A stretch of DNA of 64,000 nucleotides from Azadirachta indica (taxonomy: Eukaryota > Streptophyta > Magnoliopsida > Sapindales > Meliaceae), in NCBI GenBank assembly GCA_022749755.1, contig CM040447.1, positions 9,046,087 through 9,110,086 of the forward strand, read 5' to 3'. The position numbers were made by a program, and so were the translations under genes. The notes beneath the pieces were generated by a model. That model was not told the origin of the DNA, did no database searches, and worked only from the letters and a program-made list of their open reading frames with translations. Below, piece after piece: positions 35,351 through 45,840 of this stretch; within the stretch, counting starts at the first letter, position 1; every line of letters starts with the position of its first letter.

Positions 35351-38258
35351 ATGGAGTTGGAGTCAATGAAGAGGTATTTGGAGAAGGGAGGAGGAGAAGA
35401 TGACAAGAATGGATCAACTATTGAAGGAATGCCTTTGCGATTCTTCGAACGGTTAATCATGCAAGGCCTTCGTGTTGATCTTATTGAACCCGGTCGTCTC
35501 GTTTGCTCTCTCACTGTCCCTCCTCGTTTATTGGTAAACCCTAACCTAACCCACTGAAATTTTGACATGAAAGAGAGAAATATGCTTCCAGTTTGTCTTA
35601 AATTTTTACTTTTAGCGCTTTCCCAAAAGGGGTTTGATTCTTATTATGCTTTTTGGGCTTTGTTTATTGTTAAGAACGCCGGTAATTTCTTGCATGGGGG
35701 AGCCACTGCTACGCTGGTGGACTTGGTGGGCTCAGCTGTGATATACACTGTTGGAGCTCCGGTGACTGGAGTTTCAGTGGAGATTAATGTTTCATACTTG
35801 GATGCTGCTTATACTGGTGTAAGTTTGTCTTCCTCTTCTTATCTTGGGAAACTCTTGTAATTGATTTTATTTCTTCAGTCCAGTTGTTTACTGTATATTG
35901 CTAGCCTTATGTCTTTGATTGAATTAGGTTTGGGAATCCTCTTACTTTCTCGCTTAGCATAGACCGGACTTTGTTGAATGTGTCGCTGGAGTATTACTCT
36001 TAAAAGTAAAAGTTCCTCTTGGGTTTGTGCCTAATAAAAACCGTAAACCTTGAGTTGTTACACCAAGTGTCTGTAATGTGTAGGATGATGATAGACTCAT
36101 AAGATATTTATGAATGTAATGCAGACTCCAGTGATAGGTTACATTTAGAATCCAATTAATCAAACCACTCTTGGTTGTGTGGACAATTGCATCCTAGTTT
36201 TGCCTTTTTTCTTTTCCCTTTTTTTCTATATAAGTACATGGGAAGGCATCCATGGATTCAGAGAAATTGAAATTTGATTACTTGGGGATGTTTGTGTCAT
36301 AGATTGTTTTGTTTGGTGTCAATATTAGGTGTTAAGTTGTAATATTTGTTCAATTCCCTTGCTTGAGTTCAGAATGGCCTTATTTAGCCATTAGGAAGCC
36401 TTTTCCTTCTTCAAGTTGGACTCTTATTGGGAAAGTTACTTTGTATAGCTTCCAAAAGACTCAGTTGTTGGAAAGATGATTGAAAATATCAGTAATAAAA
36501 ACTTTCTGTAGCTCTTGCACTAGATATTGGCAGAACTCTATGACCTGTTTTCAAGGAGAGACTCTTAGAAGGTCCTAGTGGGACTCTAATGTCCTTTCTT
36601 CATACTTTTAGTATAACTTGGCTGAACAAGTTACTTCCAATTTTCCTTTGGGCATAGATTCTTAGGGCTATGGTGAAGGTGTTCAGTTTTCTCTAGGTTT
36701 GCAGTTAATACCGATTTAGAAGTTTTAATGTTGTTCTCAACTCAAATGCATTGAGTCCTGGTTCTCAGTTTTCTGCTTGGTTGCTATTTTAGTAGTATAT
36801 TCTCCTTCTGGAATCCAATTGGATGAGTTCATTTCATCATCAGTACACCCAAAATTTTAAGGGATGGCCTTATGCTGAAAAGCTTGCATAATGCCCTGGC
36901 AGTTGCGTTCTCATTGAGCTCACTGCAGATTGTGTTTTATGAGAAACCGAAGAGAAACAAGCATGTAGAGGATTTGAAGCAATGATGCAGCTCATTCAGT
37001 TTACTTTGTGTTCATAAGCCAAGACCTTGGTACTTAAGAAGAGATGGTCACGGTGATAATAATGAACAGAACAGAGAAATGGAACCTACTATGGTCAAAA
37101 GCGATACCTTCAATATATTTTGTCCAACTTAAGCAGCATTGTTGGTATTCATCAAAATGTAATTCCTTGAAAGTGATTCTGATATCACTGATATTGGAAT
37201 TTGTGCTTTGTTGTCTGAGGATCTGCAAATAGTGAGTGATGCCAATTTTCCATCCCAGGACGCAGGAGCTTTATAAAATGTTTTTGTCAGAGGCTCAAAG
37301 TTAACTTGCTGTATTCACTCTATAAGCTTTTCTTAATACTGTCCATTTTATTCATGGGCGAGGAAATCTCCTATCCTATCTGTTTGTCTTGTATTGTTGG
37401 TGGTTGTCTCTGTCCATGGCTTCTCAAGCTGCTAAGTAGTCAGTGTAATATATATTTGTGTGGATGGAGTCCTGCATTTTAAGTGTGATGTGAATGAATT
37501 GAACTCCAATGGCTTCAGTTTGTACTTTTTCCATTGAATGTTGTAAAGTTTATGTACCATAAACTTTATGGATTTGAAGAAAAAGAAAAGACACTGACAA
37601 ATGAAAAAAATGGAAAAAAAAAAAAAAAAAAAAAAAAAAAGAATTGCTGGGCTAGAGGGTAATATTGCTAATTTGTAAATCAATTAATGGCAATCTTGTC
37701 ATAAAATTATAATTAAGAATACCATGTGAAGGTGGCAATACATTTGAAGACACTCTTAGTGATGAATAGCAATTATATTTTGTAGGTTTAGTTGCCTCTG
37801 CTTATCAAATTTCCCTTTCCGGAATTGCCAGATTTAACTTTTATGTGTTTATGCACTTGTGTGAAATGCAAACTGGACTACCATTTGCAATGCATCTATT
37901 TCATAGTGTTGTTTGTGAGAAGCATGACTATATATTTTTCCCTCATGATTTTGCTTTGCTAAAATATGTCATAACTGAGGTGATTTCTGGGTTTCTAACC
38001 TCTACCCAATCATATGTGAACATGGTTTGAACCCTAGGCTTGTATTAATCCCAAAAGGTTTTATGCACTAATATGTGGAAGCTTATGTTAAACTCTTTGT
38101 TGCTTTGAATCAGGAGGAGATTGAGATTGAGGCCAAGGTTTTACGGGTTGGGAAGGCTGTTGCTGTTGTGAAGTGTTGAGCTCAGGAAGAAAAATACTGG
38201 GAAAATAATAGCTCAGGGGCGCCATACTAAGTACCTTGCCATATCTAGTAAAATGTAA
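35351..38258 (+). pseudogene. ACOT13-like hotdog-fold acyl-CoA thioesterase, frameshifted in exon 3
   Basis: Three exons: 35,351-35,533, 35,675-35,818 and 38,114-38,258, all phase-0 junctions with GT..AG introns (141 bp and 2.3 kb). The start MELESMKRYLEKGGG is matched by the paralog at 54,649. Exon 2 carries the hotdog signature NAGNFLHGGATATLVDLVGS, then VSVEINVSYLDAA; HGG with the downstream Asp of LVD belongs to the thioesterase active-site region of the PaaI/ACOT13 family. Exon 3 begins EEIEIEAKVLRVGKAVAVV, then one extra base near 38,171-38,172 forces Lys-Cys-stop. In the other frame the family C-terminus is still readable up to TAA at 38,256-38,258. Without that base the product would be 156 residues, normal for the family, which hydrolyses fatty acyl-CoAs. 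Either a recent pseudogene or a sequence error. Confidence 0.85.
35819..38113 (+). other. Large second intron of the thioesterase gene
   Basis: 2.3 kb with no coding exon recognised. It contains a 28-base A run at 37,613-37,640 and a short perfect inverted repeat nearby (AAAGTTTATG...CATAAACTTT, about 37,547-37,568). The paralog at 52-54 kb also has a ~2.2-kb second intron, but I see no extended similarity. Confidence 0.7.
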
Positions 38259-39279
38259 ATGTTTCATGTATATGTTTTCTGCTTTAACTGAATTGTTTGA
38301 ATAATAAGTCATGTATTTGATCAGATATTTAAATATAATAAACTGTTCTGATTGTTGTATGGAACATGCTTTCTATAAGTGATGTTCAATAGAATGTCCT
38401 CTCAGTTAAAAGATTATATTTCATTTTGCAAATAAATACCCCTTTCATTTTGCAAGTAACCTATTAAAATCACGTATCTTATGCTTTACTGAAATAGAAA
38501 ATGAAAAACAATTCACAAACACAACTTCCTTGCAACTCTTGAACCAAATCAAGTTTTGAACAAATTAAATATGTTAACTTCAAATCAATAAATAATAAGT
38601 TCAACAAATTTAAGAATCTACATTGGTCTAAAAAGAAGTGTCATTTCGTGTAATTGTCCTGCAGAATTTTTGACAGCAAATGAAGAAAGCAAATTCAGAT
38701 TTTCACAATATGTTTCATCCTTTACAAGTAAAGGTTGGTTTGTTATAACTTTTCAAATAAAATTTTTTAAAATAGAGTTTTTACTCATAAAATTTTTATA
38801 AGTAGAATTTTTAATAAAAATTTTATTAATTATTTGATTGTCATAAATAACTTTTAAGAAAAATTTAAATAATTACTTTAATTAATAAATTTTTAATGTT
38901 TTATTTTAAAGAAATAACGTAAAATTTTTAAAATAAAGTAAGAGTATTTTAAATAATTTTACCTTTAAAAAAATTGAAAAACTTTATTGCCAAAAATTTA
39001 AATTTTGGGTTTTTTTTTTTTTTAATAAAAAGATAACAGTTTTTTTAATTTTTAAAATTTTTTTTTATTATCGATCAAATGATATTAAAAAATTTTAAAA
39101 AATTTTTTTCAATTGTTAATAAAAAAATCAAACCAAACAACCACTAATTATAATTCTACACTATGAAAAATGTGTCAGTATTTGGCATCACAGTACTTTC
39201 CAGTATTTTACTAAGAACTTCAACCACTTTTTGCATATCATTCAAGAAGGTAGGGTCGTTGGCCTAAAAGGAAATTCAT
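38259..39279. other. Intergenic, AT-rich, contains a probable MITE
   Basis: The 3' flank of the thioesterase gene, then AT-rich sequence. From about 38,733 (GGTTGGTTTG) to about 39,143 (complement GGTTGTTTGGTTTG) the ends are weakly inverted and the interior is full of AAATTTTT/AAAAATTT mirror motifs, as in a hAT-like MITE. No target duplication was confirmed. Confidence 0.45.
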
Positions 39280-39626
39280 AAGGCCATTGGAGTGCATCTA
39301 ATAAACAACCCGGATCCAGTGGCAACCGACCCAGTTAGATCATTCAAGACGGCCGTATATGTGGTTTTGGATGACCCCACAAGCTAACAAGCCATCAAGC
39401 CACAATGTGTTCGTAGGAAGATGGACAGCGTCTGATGCTGGCAGAGCAGCAAACCGGGTCCTGGGATATGCTGTGATCACCAACATAGTCAACGGTGGGC
39501 TGGAACGCGGACACGGTCCGGATGACAGAGTGTCGGATCGGGTTTTTCAGAAGATACTTTGACATTTTGGGTGTGAGCGTTGGTATTAATAATTTGGATT
39601 GCAATAACCAGAGACCATTTGCCTAG
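39280..39626 (+). pseudogene. Class I chitinase pseudogene (terminal exon only)
   Basis: The sequence corresponds to exon 3 of the chitinases downstream: [20 protein letters not shown], then [32 protein letters not shown] and finally DCNNQRPFA before TAG at 39,624-39,626. Lesions: a 4-bp insertion near 39,356-39,360 (TATGTGG in place of TGG) and loss of about 5 bp near 39,541-39,545 where a GATCGGATCGG duplication is expected, both shifting frame. A conserved Cys is replaced by Arg (GGLERG). Exons 1 and 2 are absent. It lies 280 bp upstream of the intact chitinase start codon. Confidence 0.9.
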
Positions 39627-39800
39627 ATCTAGAAATGTAACAGAACAAAAGTGTGTCGAATAAATGAGTAATCCTTGTATGATATGCATGATCATGAGCA
39701 CAAGTAGAAGTACGTGGACAATGTCTTTCGTGCAAACTTCTTGGCAACTTCAAACAAAGGAGATCCAATTAACACGCAGGCGGCTTATAATTCTTTTAGA

Positions 39801-39806
39801 AAAGTC
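39801..39806 (-). promoter_or_regulatory. W-box core upstream of chitinase
   Basis: AGTCAA, the reverse complement of TTGACT, lies about 30 bp upstream of the TATA box. TTGAC is the core site of WRKY factors that often control defence genes. A single short site, so only suggestive. Confidence 0.35.
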
Positions 39807-39831
39807 AAGAAATCTCAGCAGACAGAAAACC

Positions 39832-39839
39832 CTATAAAT
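39832..39839 (+). promoter_or_regulatory. TATA box of the intact chitinase gene
   Basis: CCTATAAATA, with TATAAATA at 39,832-39,839, about 70 bp before the start codon at 39,907, a normal spacing in plants. Confidence 0.7.
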
Positions 39840-39906
39840 ATTGATGTATTACCATTATTCATGTTCATAAACCACAGATAATCTCATATCGTACGCGTTC
39901 ACAAGA

Positions 39907-41114
39907 ATGAAGTTTCCCATTTTCATTGTCTTAGCTTTGTCATCATCTTTTCTGCTAGGAAGAACTTCAGCAGAACAATGCGGGAGACAAGCCGGAGGAG
40001 CTCTCTGCCCTAACGGGCTCTGCTGCAGCGAACACGGGTGGTGTGGCAGCACAGTCGAATACTGTGGTGCCGGTTGTCAGAGCCAATGTGGTGGCTCACC
40101 AACCCCTACAACACCATCCACACCGACGCCGAACCCCAGCGCTGCCGGCGACGTTAGCAGCATAATCACATCAGCTCTTTTCGACCAGCTGCTCAAATAT
40201 AGAAATGACCCTAGATGTCAAAGTAATGGGTTCTACACTTACGATGCTTTCATCACTGCTGCCAAATCCTTCGCCGGGTTTGGCACGACTGGTGATGACA
40301 GCACTCGTAAGAAGGAACTCGCCGCATTTTTGGCACAAACTTCTCATGAAACTACGGGTAACTAATTAATTAGCTTGATTAATTAGGTTATTAATTTGCA
40401 ATTATAGATAATTTGATTGATTATTTTGAACGATGCAGGAGGCTGGCCAACAGCAGATGATGGCCCGTATGCGTGGGGATATTGCTTTGTTAGAGAAAAG
40501 GAACCTAAATCAGACTACTGCGATGGGAAACCAGAATGGCCCTGCGCTTCTGGTCAACAATATTACGGACGAGGACCGATCCAATTGACCCAGTAAGTTC
40601 ATTTGTTTGAATTTCAAACATATAAATTTGCATGATTATTAATTAATACATTCAAATTTGTGATTCCCTTTCTTTTATTTACTTTTTCAAACTTTTGATC
40701 TTTGACCTTGACTGTTGACTATTTTACTTATTGTTCAGCAACTACAACTACGGGCAAGCGGGTAAAGCTCTTGGATCGGATCTACTAAACAAACCGGATA
40801 CGGTAGCCACCGACCCGGTTATATCATTTAAGACAGCCATTTGGTTTTGGATGACTCCACAAGGTAACAAGCCATCAAGCCACGATGTCATCACAGGAAG
40901 ATGGACACCCTCTGACGCTGACAGGTCTGCAAATCGGGTCCCGGGATACGGCGTGATCACCAATATAATCAACGGTGGGCTGGAATGCGGGCACGGTCCG
41001 GACGATCAAGTGGCGGATCGGATCGGGTTTTATAAGCGATACTGTGGAATATTAGGTGTCACCGATGAGAGTAACTTGGATTGCTACAGCCAAACGCCGT
41101 TTCCAGCAAATTAA
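39907..41114 (+). CDS. Class I endochitinase (hevein-type CBM18 + GH19), intact, 326 aa
   Basis: Exons 39,907-40,357, 40,439-40,592 and 40,739-41,114 (phases 1 and 2, GT..AG introns of 81 and 146 bp) total 981 nt. The protein has a signal peptide (residues 1-22, cut after TSA), a chitin-binding hevein domain (about 23-62, [20 protein letters not shown]...) with the full Cys pattern, a Pro/Thr hinge (about 63-80) and a GH19 catalytic domain. The catalytic Glu is in SHETTGGW at the exon 1/2 junction; [10 protein letters not shown] carries the region of the second acid. LTHNYNYG spans the exon 2/3 junction, and INGGLECG and a final DCY are present. It hydrolyses chitin in fungal walls and insect cuticle. 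The end PFPAN lacks the short hydrophobic tail that sends many class I chitinases to the vacuole, so secretion to the apoplast is likelier. It is the only intact member of the local array. Confidence 0.95.
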
Positions 41115-42352
41115 AATGATTACAAATAATTAAAAGTTCAGTTATCCCACTTAATAATTATTTTTTTCGTTGTTTCTTTGATAATTGCTTCATGCTGTTA
41201 GAAAACTCTTGTCCAAAGAAGGGTACTCTTTGTGAAGAGTATGATTCATAAAACATGGTTTACTATTATTTGTGATTCTTGTCGTTATAAATAAATTCAT
41301 TTGTTTTTTGCATATCGGTCTACTTGGTTGGTACTCAATTAGAAATTTGGAATAAAGTGTCTTGGTTTTAAAATTACAATTGTCACACTATGAAATTATT
41401 AAATTAAATGTTAAATATTTATAAAATAGATAATTTTTTAATTAAGAATAAATATTTAACTGTTGTACAGTCAAATTGCAACAATCTTAAACCAAATAAG
41501 AGGTGATATACTAATTATGTACCCTTAATAAGAGTAGTTAGTACTCATGCCCTCCAATTAGAGAGTATTGACTTAATTCCTCTGATCTATTTAGTGAAGG
41601 TAAATTTCTTTTCAAAGATTTGTGAAAGTTAATTTTACTTAAATAAATACAGATTTGCGAATCAAAACTTAGATTCTTAATAAATGTACAATGTAATATC
41701 AATATATTATAAATATAATTTATAATTGCCGAATCAAAACTTCTAATAATTTATAATTACTAGATTAAGACTTTTGATAATTTGTAATTATCGAATGAAA
41801 ACTTACAATAACTTTTAATTATTGGATCAAAACTTATTTTTAGTGCATGTGTAATGTAATATCAATAAATTATAAATATAATTTATAATTAAAAAAGAGC
41901 TAAGAGATAATACAACTAAGTTGGTGCCGAGATATCTCAAGTTATTTATTACTGTAAAGAGAATAAGAGATGCCAATGGAATTGATTTCGGGTCACTACT
42001 TTCCTCCTAGTTGCCCCATTGCTTGGGACTACTTTGCACCCATTAATTACTGTTCACGCTAGGAAAATGACAATTTGCTTCCTACAATTTTTTTCAATTT
42101 TAATTTTAAAATTGATTGAAAGTCAGTAGTACCAAACTTTTCTTATTATTATTCTTTATTTCACCATTGACTTCTGAATCCAAAATCCGAAGAAACAATG
42201 AATGAATGCATTAATTATATTAGTTTTCTACAAAATTCTACAAAGCCGCTCCATTTTGACTAGTTAAAGAGCATTAGACGAGCATCTGTATCTTATCTCT
42301 ATTTATATGCGACAATCGTGTCTCTCAAATTCCACAAAACCACAAAAGAAAA
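41115..42352. other. Intergenic between chitinase genes
   Basis: Contains the 3' flank of the first gene (AATAAA at 41,289). Next come three or four short AT-rich near-repeats (TAATTATTGAATCAAAACTT-like, about 41,700-41,890). The promoter of the next gene follows, with TTGAC W-box cores near 42,167 and 42,256 and a TATTTATA box at about 42,299-42,306. Confidence 0.6.
42299..42306 (+). promoter_or_regulatory. TATA box of the second chitinase
   Basis: TATTTATA about 47 bp before the ATG at 42,353. Two TTGAC cores lie upstream. The presence of a promoter suggests the locus was a full gene until recently. Confidence 0.55.
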
Positions 42353-43631
42353 ATGAAGTTGTTAATGAAAATATTATGGGCGCTACCGCTGTGCATTTTG
42401 GTCTCAGAACTTGGAGCCTTGGCTGAACAGTGTGGGAGCCAAGCAGGAGGAGCATTATGTCCTGGTGGGTTGTGTTGCAGCAAGTTTGGCTACTGCGGCA
42501 ACACTCCCGCGTATTGCACCAACGGCTGCCAAAGCCAGTGCACTTCTGGGGGGTCGCCCACTCCTTCTACTCCCACACCTAGCGGTGGCGGTGGTGGTGA
42601 TGTTGGTTCGCTCATTAGCAGGGACCTATTTGAACAGATTTTAAAGCATCGAAATGATGCTAATTGCCCAGCCAAAGGTTTTTACACTTACGATGCTTTC
42701 ATTGCTGCTGCCAAGTCCTTCGGCGCTTTTGGCACAACTGGTGATGCCAACACTCGTAAAAGAGAAATCGCTGCCTTCTTGGCTCAGACTTCACATGAAA
42801 CTACAGGTTTGCAGGCCTTGCATGCATGAGATATATCCTCTTATGCATTGACATTTTGCAAAATCTAGATTTCTTTACGCATTGCTACATATATATATCT
42901 ATTTTAAATTCAAATAAGAGCATTTAATTTACTTTTTGAACCTACATTAATGAATGTAATTAGTGCATATTTATAGGTGGGTGGGCTACAGCACCGGATG
43001 GTCCATATTCATGGGGATATTGCTTCAAGCAGGAACAAGGAAATCCTCCGGATTATTGCGTTCAAAGTCAACAGTGGCCATGTGCTCTCCTGGTAAAAAA
43101 TATTTCGGCCGGGGTCCCATCCAAATTTCATAGTAAGTAATCGTATATTTCGGGTAATTAATTAATGACTAAATAGTTATATACATATTGATCATTAATA
43201 CAAGATTCTTGATCTTGAATTTCTGCAGCAACTACAATTACGGTCCAGCAGGAAAAGCCATAAATGCTGATCTGCTAAACAACCCCGATGCTGTAGCAAA
43301 CGATGCAACCATTTCATTCAAGACTGCCTTCTGGTTCTGGATGACTCCGCAGTCTCCAAAACCTTCATGCCACGATGTTATCACGGGCAAATGGCAGCCC
43401 TCGGCTGCCGATACCCAGGCGGGTCGAGTCCCTGGTTACGGAGTTATTACCAATATTATCAATGGTGGTATTGAATGCGGTAAAGGATCCAACCCACAAA
43501 TGCAGGATCGGATTGGATTCTATAAGAGATACTGTGACATCTTGGGAGTTGGCTATGGAAACAATTTGGATTGCAATAATCAAAACCTTTTAATGCTTAA
43601 TGTACCTGAAACATTGACCATTATTCTTTAA
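42353..43631 (+). pseudogene. Class I chitinase, near-complete copy with two small indels
   Basis: Exons 42,353-42,806, 42,977-43,132 and 43,229-43,600 (or 43,631), same phases as the intact neighbour. There is a signal peptide (to about residue 24), a hevein domain ([20 protein letters not shown], about 25-64), a Ser/Pro/Thr/Gly hinge and a GH19 domain with SHETTGGW and GYCFKQEQG. Exon 2 carries two extra bases near 43,085-43,090 (GCTCTCC where GCTCC is expected), which break the frame before the KYFGRGP-like segment. Exon 3 is in good shape to DCNNQ, where one base is missing near 43,583, so the expected TAA at 43,598-43,600 is skipped and the frame runs to 43,631. Correcting both would give 981 nt, the same length as the neighbour. 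Otherwise conserved, so recent loss or sequencing error. Confidence 0.9.
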
Positions 43632-44393
43632 TGAATAATGGTATGTTGTTAATGTTAATCTTATAAAGAAAATTAAGAAATAAAACGCTTTATTATCGTA
43701 AGAGTAATAGTATAAGATAAAACATGTAATTTCGACAATTTATTCTTTCTAAATTTTATTTGGTGTCAACTTTAATATTTTATAAATAAAATGTAGATTT
43801 GAATCTAGTTATTTCCATGGTGACTTTAAAAAAGTGGCCCTAATTATATCTGGTAGAAAAATTAATTACTCTATTAAGAACTAAGGGGTCATAACCATTC
43901 AAAATCTCAATTACATATTAATGCAATAATAAATTATGAAATTATTATCACAAAATTGAAGACTATGACATGAAAAGATCTGATAATAAATAGAAAAGTT
44001 TGCAAAAATATTGGTACCATACCATTTGAATATTTAATTATATTTATTTATGATTATTAACGTGATTAATAATTTTCATAATAAAATTACAGGATATATA
44101 TCTTTGGACCGCAAGATATAAACTATTTAAATAAGTAGAAAAAATTGTCAACTTAAATGTTATACCAACGATGCCAAACCCACACGATAAGTTTTAAAAC
44201 TTTGACAATATATGATATGAGTTACATCATTGAAAATTGTTATCAAGAGGTCTTCTCATTAATACAACCTAAAATTTAGGCCAAAAATACCTGTTGCCCT
44301 CTTGCTTACGGTTTTGTTCAAGCAAGGAACATAACTGTCAATAATTAATTTAGTACACTTATTTAATACACACACACATATATATATATATGA
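43632..44393. other. AT-rich intergenic, nothing recognised
   Basis: 3' flank of the second chitinase and AT-rich DNA, ending in a CA/TA microsatellite (about 44,367-44,391) next to the first MITE. Confidence 0.5.
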
Positions 44394-44620
44394 CAGGATG
44401 AGCAGTCATTTTATTTTACATAAAATCTTACGTAAATTGTAAACCGTTGGATATAGGTACATCTAACGGTTGAGATTGCATCTGATTATATAATTAATGC
44501 ATCCATAATTAAAATATATATCAGATGTAATCTTAACCGTTTGATATGTCAATATCTAACAGTTTATGATTGATATAAGATTTTATGTAAAAAAAAAAAA
44601 AACTGCTGATCCTACCCCTG
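44394..44620. mobile_element. Palindromic MITE, copy 1
   Basis: Starts CAGGATGAGCAGT and ends ACTGCTGATCCTACCCCTG; the whole 227 bp is roughly self-complementary, with internal AACGGTTGAGATTGCATCTGA mirrored by TCAGATGTAATCTTAACCG. Both sides are TA-rich microsatellite. Confidence 0.75.
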
Positions 44621-44636
44621 TATATATATATATAGA

Positions 44637-44660
44637 GAGAGTGTGTGTGTGTGTGTGTGT
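44637..44660. repeat. GA/GT microsatellite
   Basis: A short GAGAGAG run followed by about 10 GT units between two MITE copies. Confidence 0.9.
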
Positions 44661-44866
44661 GAGGATGAAGAACTCTTTATTTATATAATTTTTTGTATCA
44701 ATTTTAAATCGTTAAATTTACGATTAAGATTTATTTAATCATATAATTAATATATTCATAATTAATGTATATTTCAAATGCAATCTTAACCATTTAATAT
44801 ATTTAAATCCACTGATTTAAATTAATATAAAAAATTATATAAAAAAAGAAGATATTGATCCTGTCC
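44661..44866. mobile_element. Palindromic MITE, copy 2
   Basis: Starts GAGGATGAAGAACTC and ends ATTGATCCTGTCC. The interior shares ACGATTAAGATTTATTTAATC and CAATCTTAACC blocks with copy 1 but is clearly diverged. Confidence 0.65.
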
Positions 44867-45111
44867 TATATATTTATGTGTGTGTATGCGCGTGCGTGTG
44901 TGTCAATAACACTAAAGAGATATTAAATAAATAAAATCGGAATATGGATGGAATATAATGAAATAAAGTAACTTTGAGGTTTTTTGTGAAAGGAGACATA
45001 GAACAGAATCACTACGAAGAAGTTTCAGTAGTTACGAAAGAAACTTTAAGTTCATATTGGTCTTGGATTGAGAATAGGAATTGAGCTCTACGATAGGGAA
45101 TCTACCACAGT

Positions 45112-45160
45112 TCCTTAGTAGCTCAATGATAGAGCAGTTGGCTATTAGCTAATTGGTCGT
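45112..45160 (+). pseudogene. Organelle-derived tRNA-Asn fragment (plastid trnN-like)
   Basis: TCCTTAGTAGCTCAATGATAG, continuing AGAGCAGTTGGCT and AATTGGTCGT, matches the acceptor, D and anticodon arms of plastid/mitochondrial tRNA-Asn(GUU) with scattered, mostly G-to-A or C-to-T, differences. The anticodon loop is altered (ATT where GTT is expected) and the T arm and 3' acceptor are missing: a TG microsatellite begins right after GGTCGT. Upstream sequence back to roughly 45,040 may be plastid too. A non-functional nuclear insertion of organelle DNA. Confidence 0.7.
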
Positions 45161-45189
45161 TTGTGTGTGTATGTATGTATGTATATATA

Positions 45190-45325
45190 TATATGTAGTA
45201 TAATTAATACATCAATAATTAATGTATGAGTTAAATACAGTTTTAACTATTAGATAAGTTTAAATCTAACGGTTTATAATTGATATAAAAAATTATATAA
45301 AAAAAAGAGGAGTCATTGATTTAAC
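45190..45325. mobile_element. MITE copy 3, partial
   Basis: Begins in a TA microsatellite and shares ATAATTAATACATC, AACGGTTTATAATTGATATAA and GAGGAGTCATTGAT blocks with the right half of copies 1 and 2. The left terminus is missing. Confidence 0.5.
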
Positions 45326-45609
45326 AACTTATAATTTTACATTTTAAAAAAATTGGAAAAAACTTTATAGCCAAAAAGTCAAATTTCGAACCTTTTTTAT
45401 AGAAAAAAATAATTTTTTTAATTCACAAAAGCTCTTTCTTAATATCAATCAAACGACATCAGAAATTTAAGAAAAAATTTTACCATTAAAAAAGTTATTT
45501 TGATTTATGAAAAAAAAAAAAAATGGGTACTTAGTTAAGTATTAAAAGAATATAAATAATTAACTATAAATAAATAAATTTATTATTAGGATTTGTACAT
45601 ATGTTTTAA

Positions 45610-45763
45610 GAGGATGGCGGACTGCACCAGACGGTTCCTATGCATGGGGATATTGCTTCACGCAAGAGGAAGGAAATCCTTCTGATTATTGTGTTCAAAG
45701 TCAAGAATGGCCATGTGCACTTGGTAAAAGATACTTTGGACAAGGTCCCGTCCAAATTTCATG
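45610..45763 (+). pseudogene. Orphan exon 2 of a class I chitinase
   Basis: A 154-bp block, the same length as exon 2 of the intact gene. It reads GWRTAPDGSYAWGYCFTQEE, then NPSDYCVQSQEWPCALGKRY and FGQGPVQIS, followed by an intact GTAAGT donor. The frame is open. The 3' splice acceptor is damaged (AA at the position where AG is expected). No exon 1 lies upstream and no exon 3 downstream. It is closest to exon 2 of the frame-broken neighbour, and it has the indel-free form of the WPCA..GK segment where that neighbour has two extra bases. Confidence 0.85.
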
Positions 45764-45840
45764 GTAAGTAATCTGTATATTTTAAGTAATCATGACTACA
45801 TCATTAAATGTATTTACCATTAATTAATACAAGTTTATAT

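Noticed and set aside
37432..37683. 83-codon minus-strand frame in the thioesterase intron
   Set aside because: Largely the translation of a long A run (poly-Phe); not a protein.
45112..45160. Functional tRNA gene
   Set aside because: The T arm and 3' acceptor half are missing and the anticodon is changed; only a fragment.
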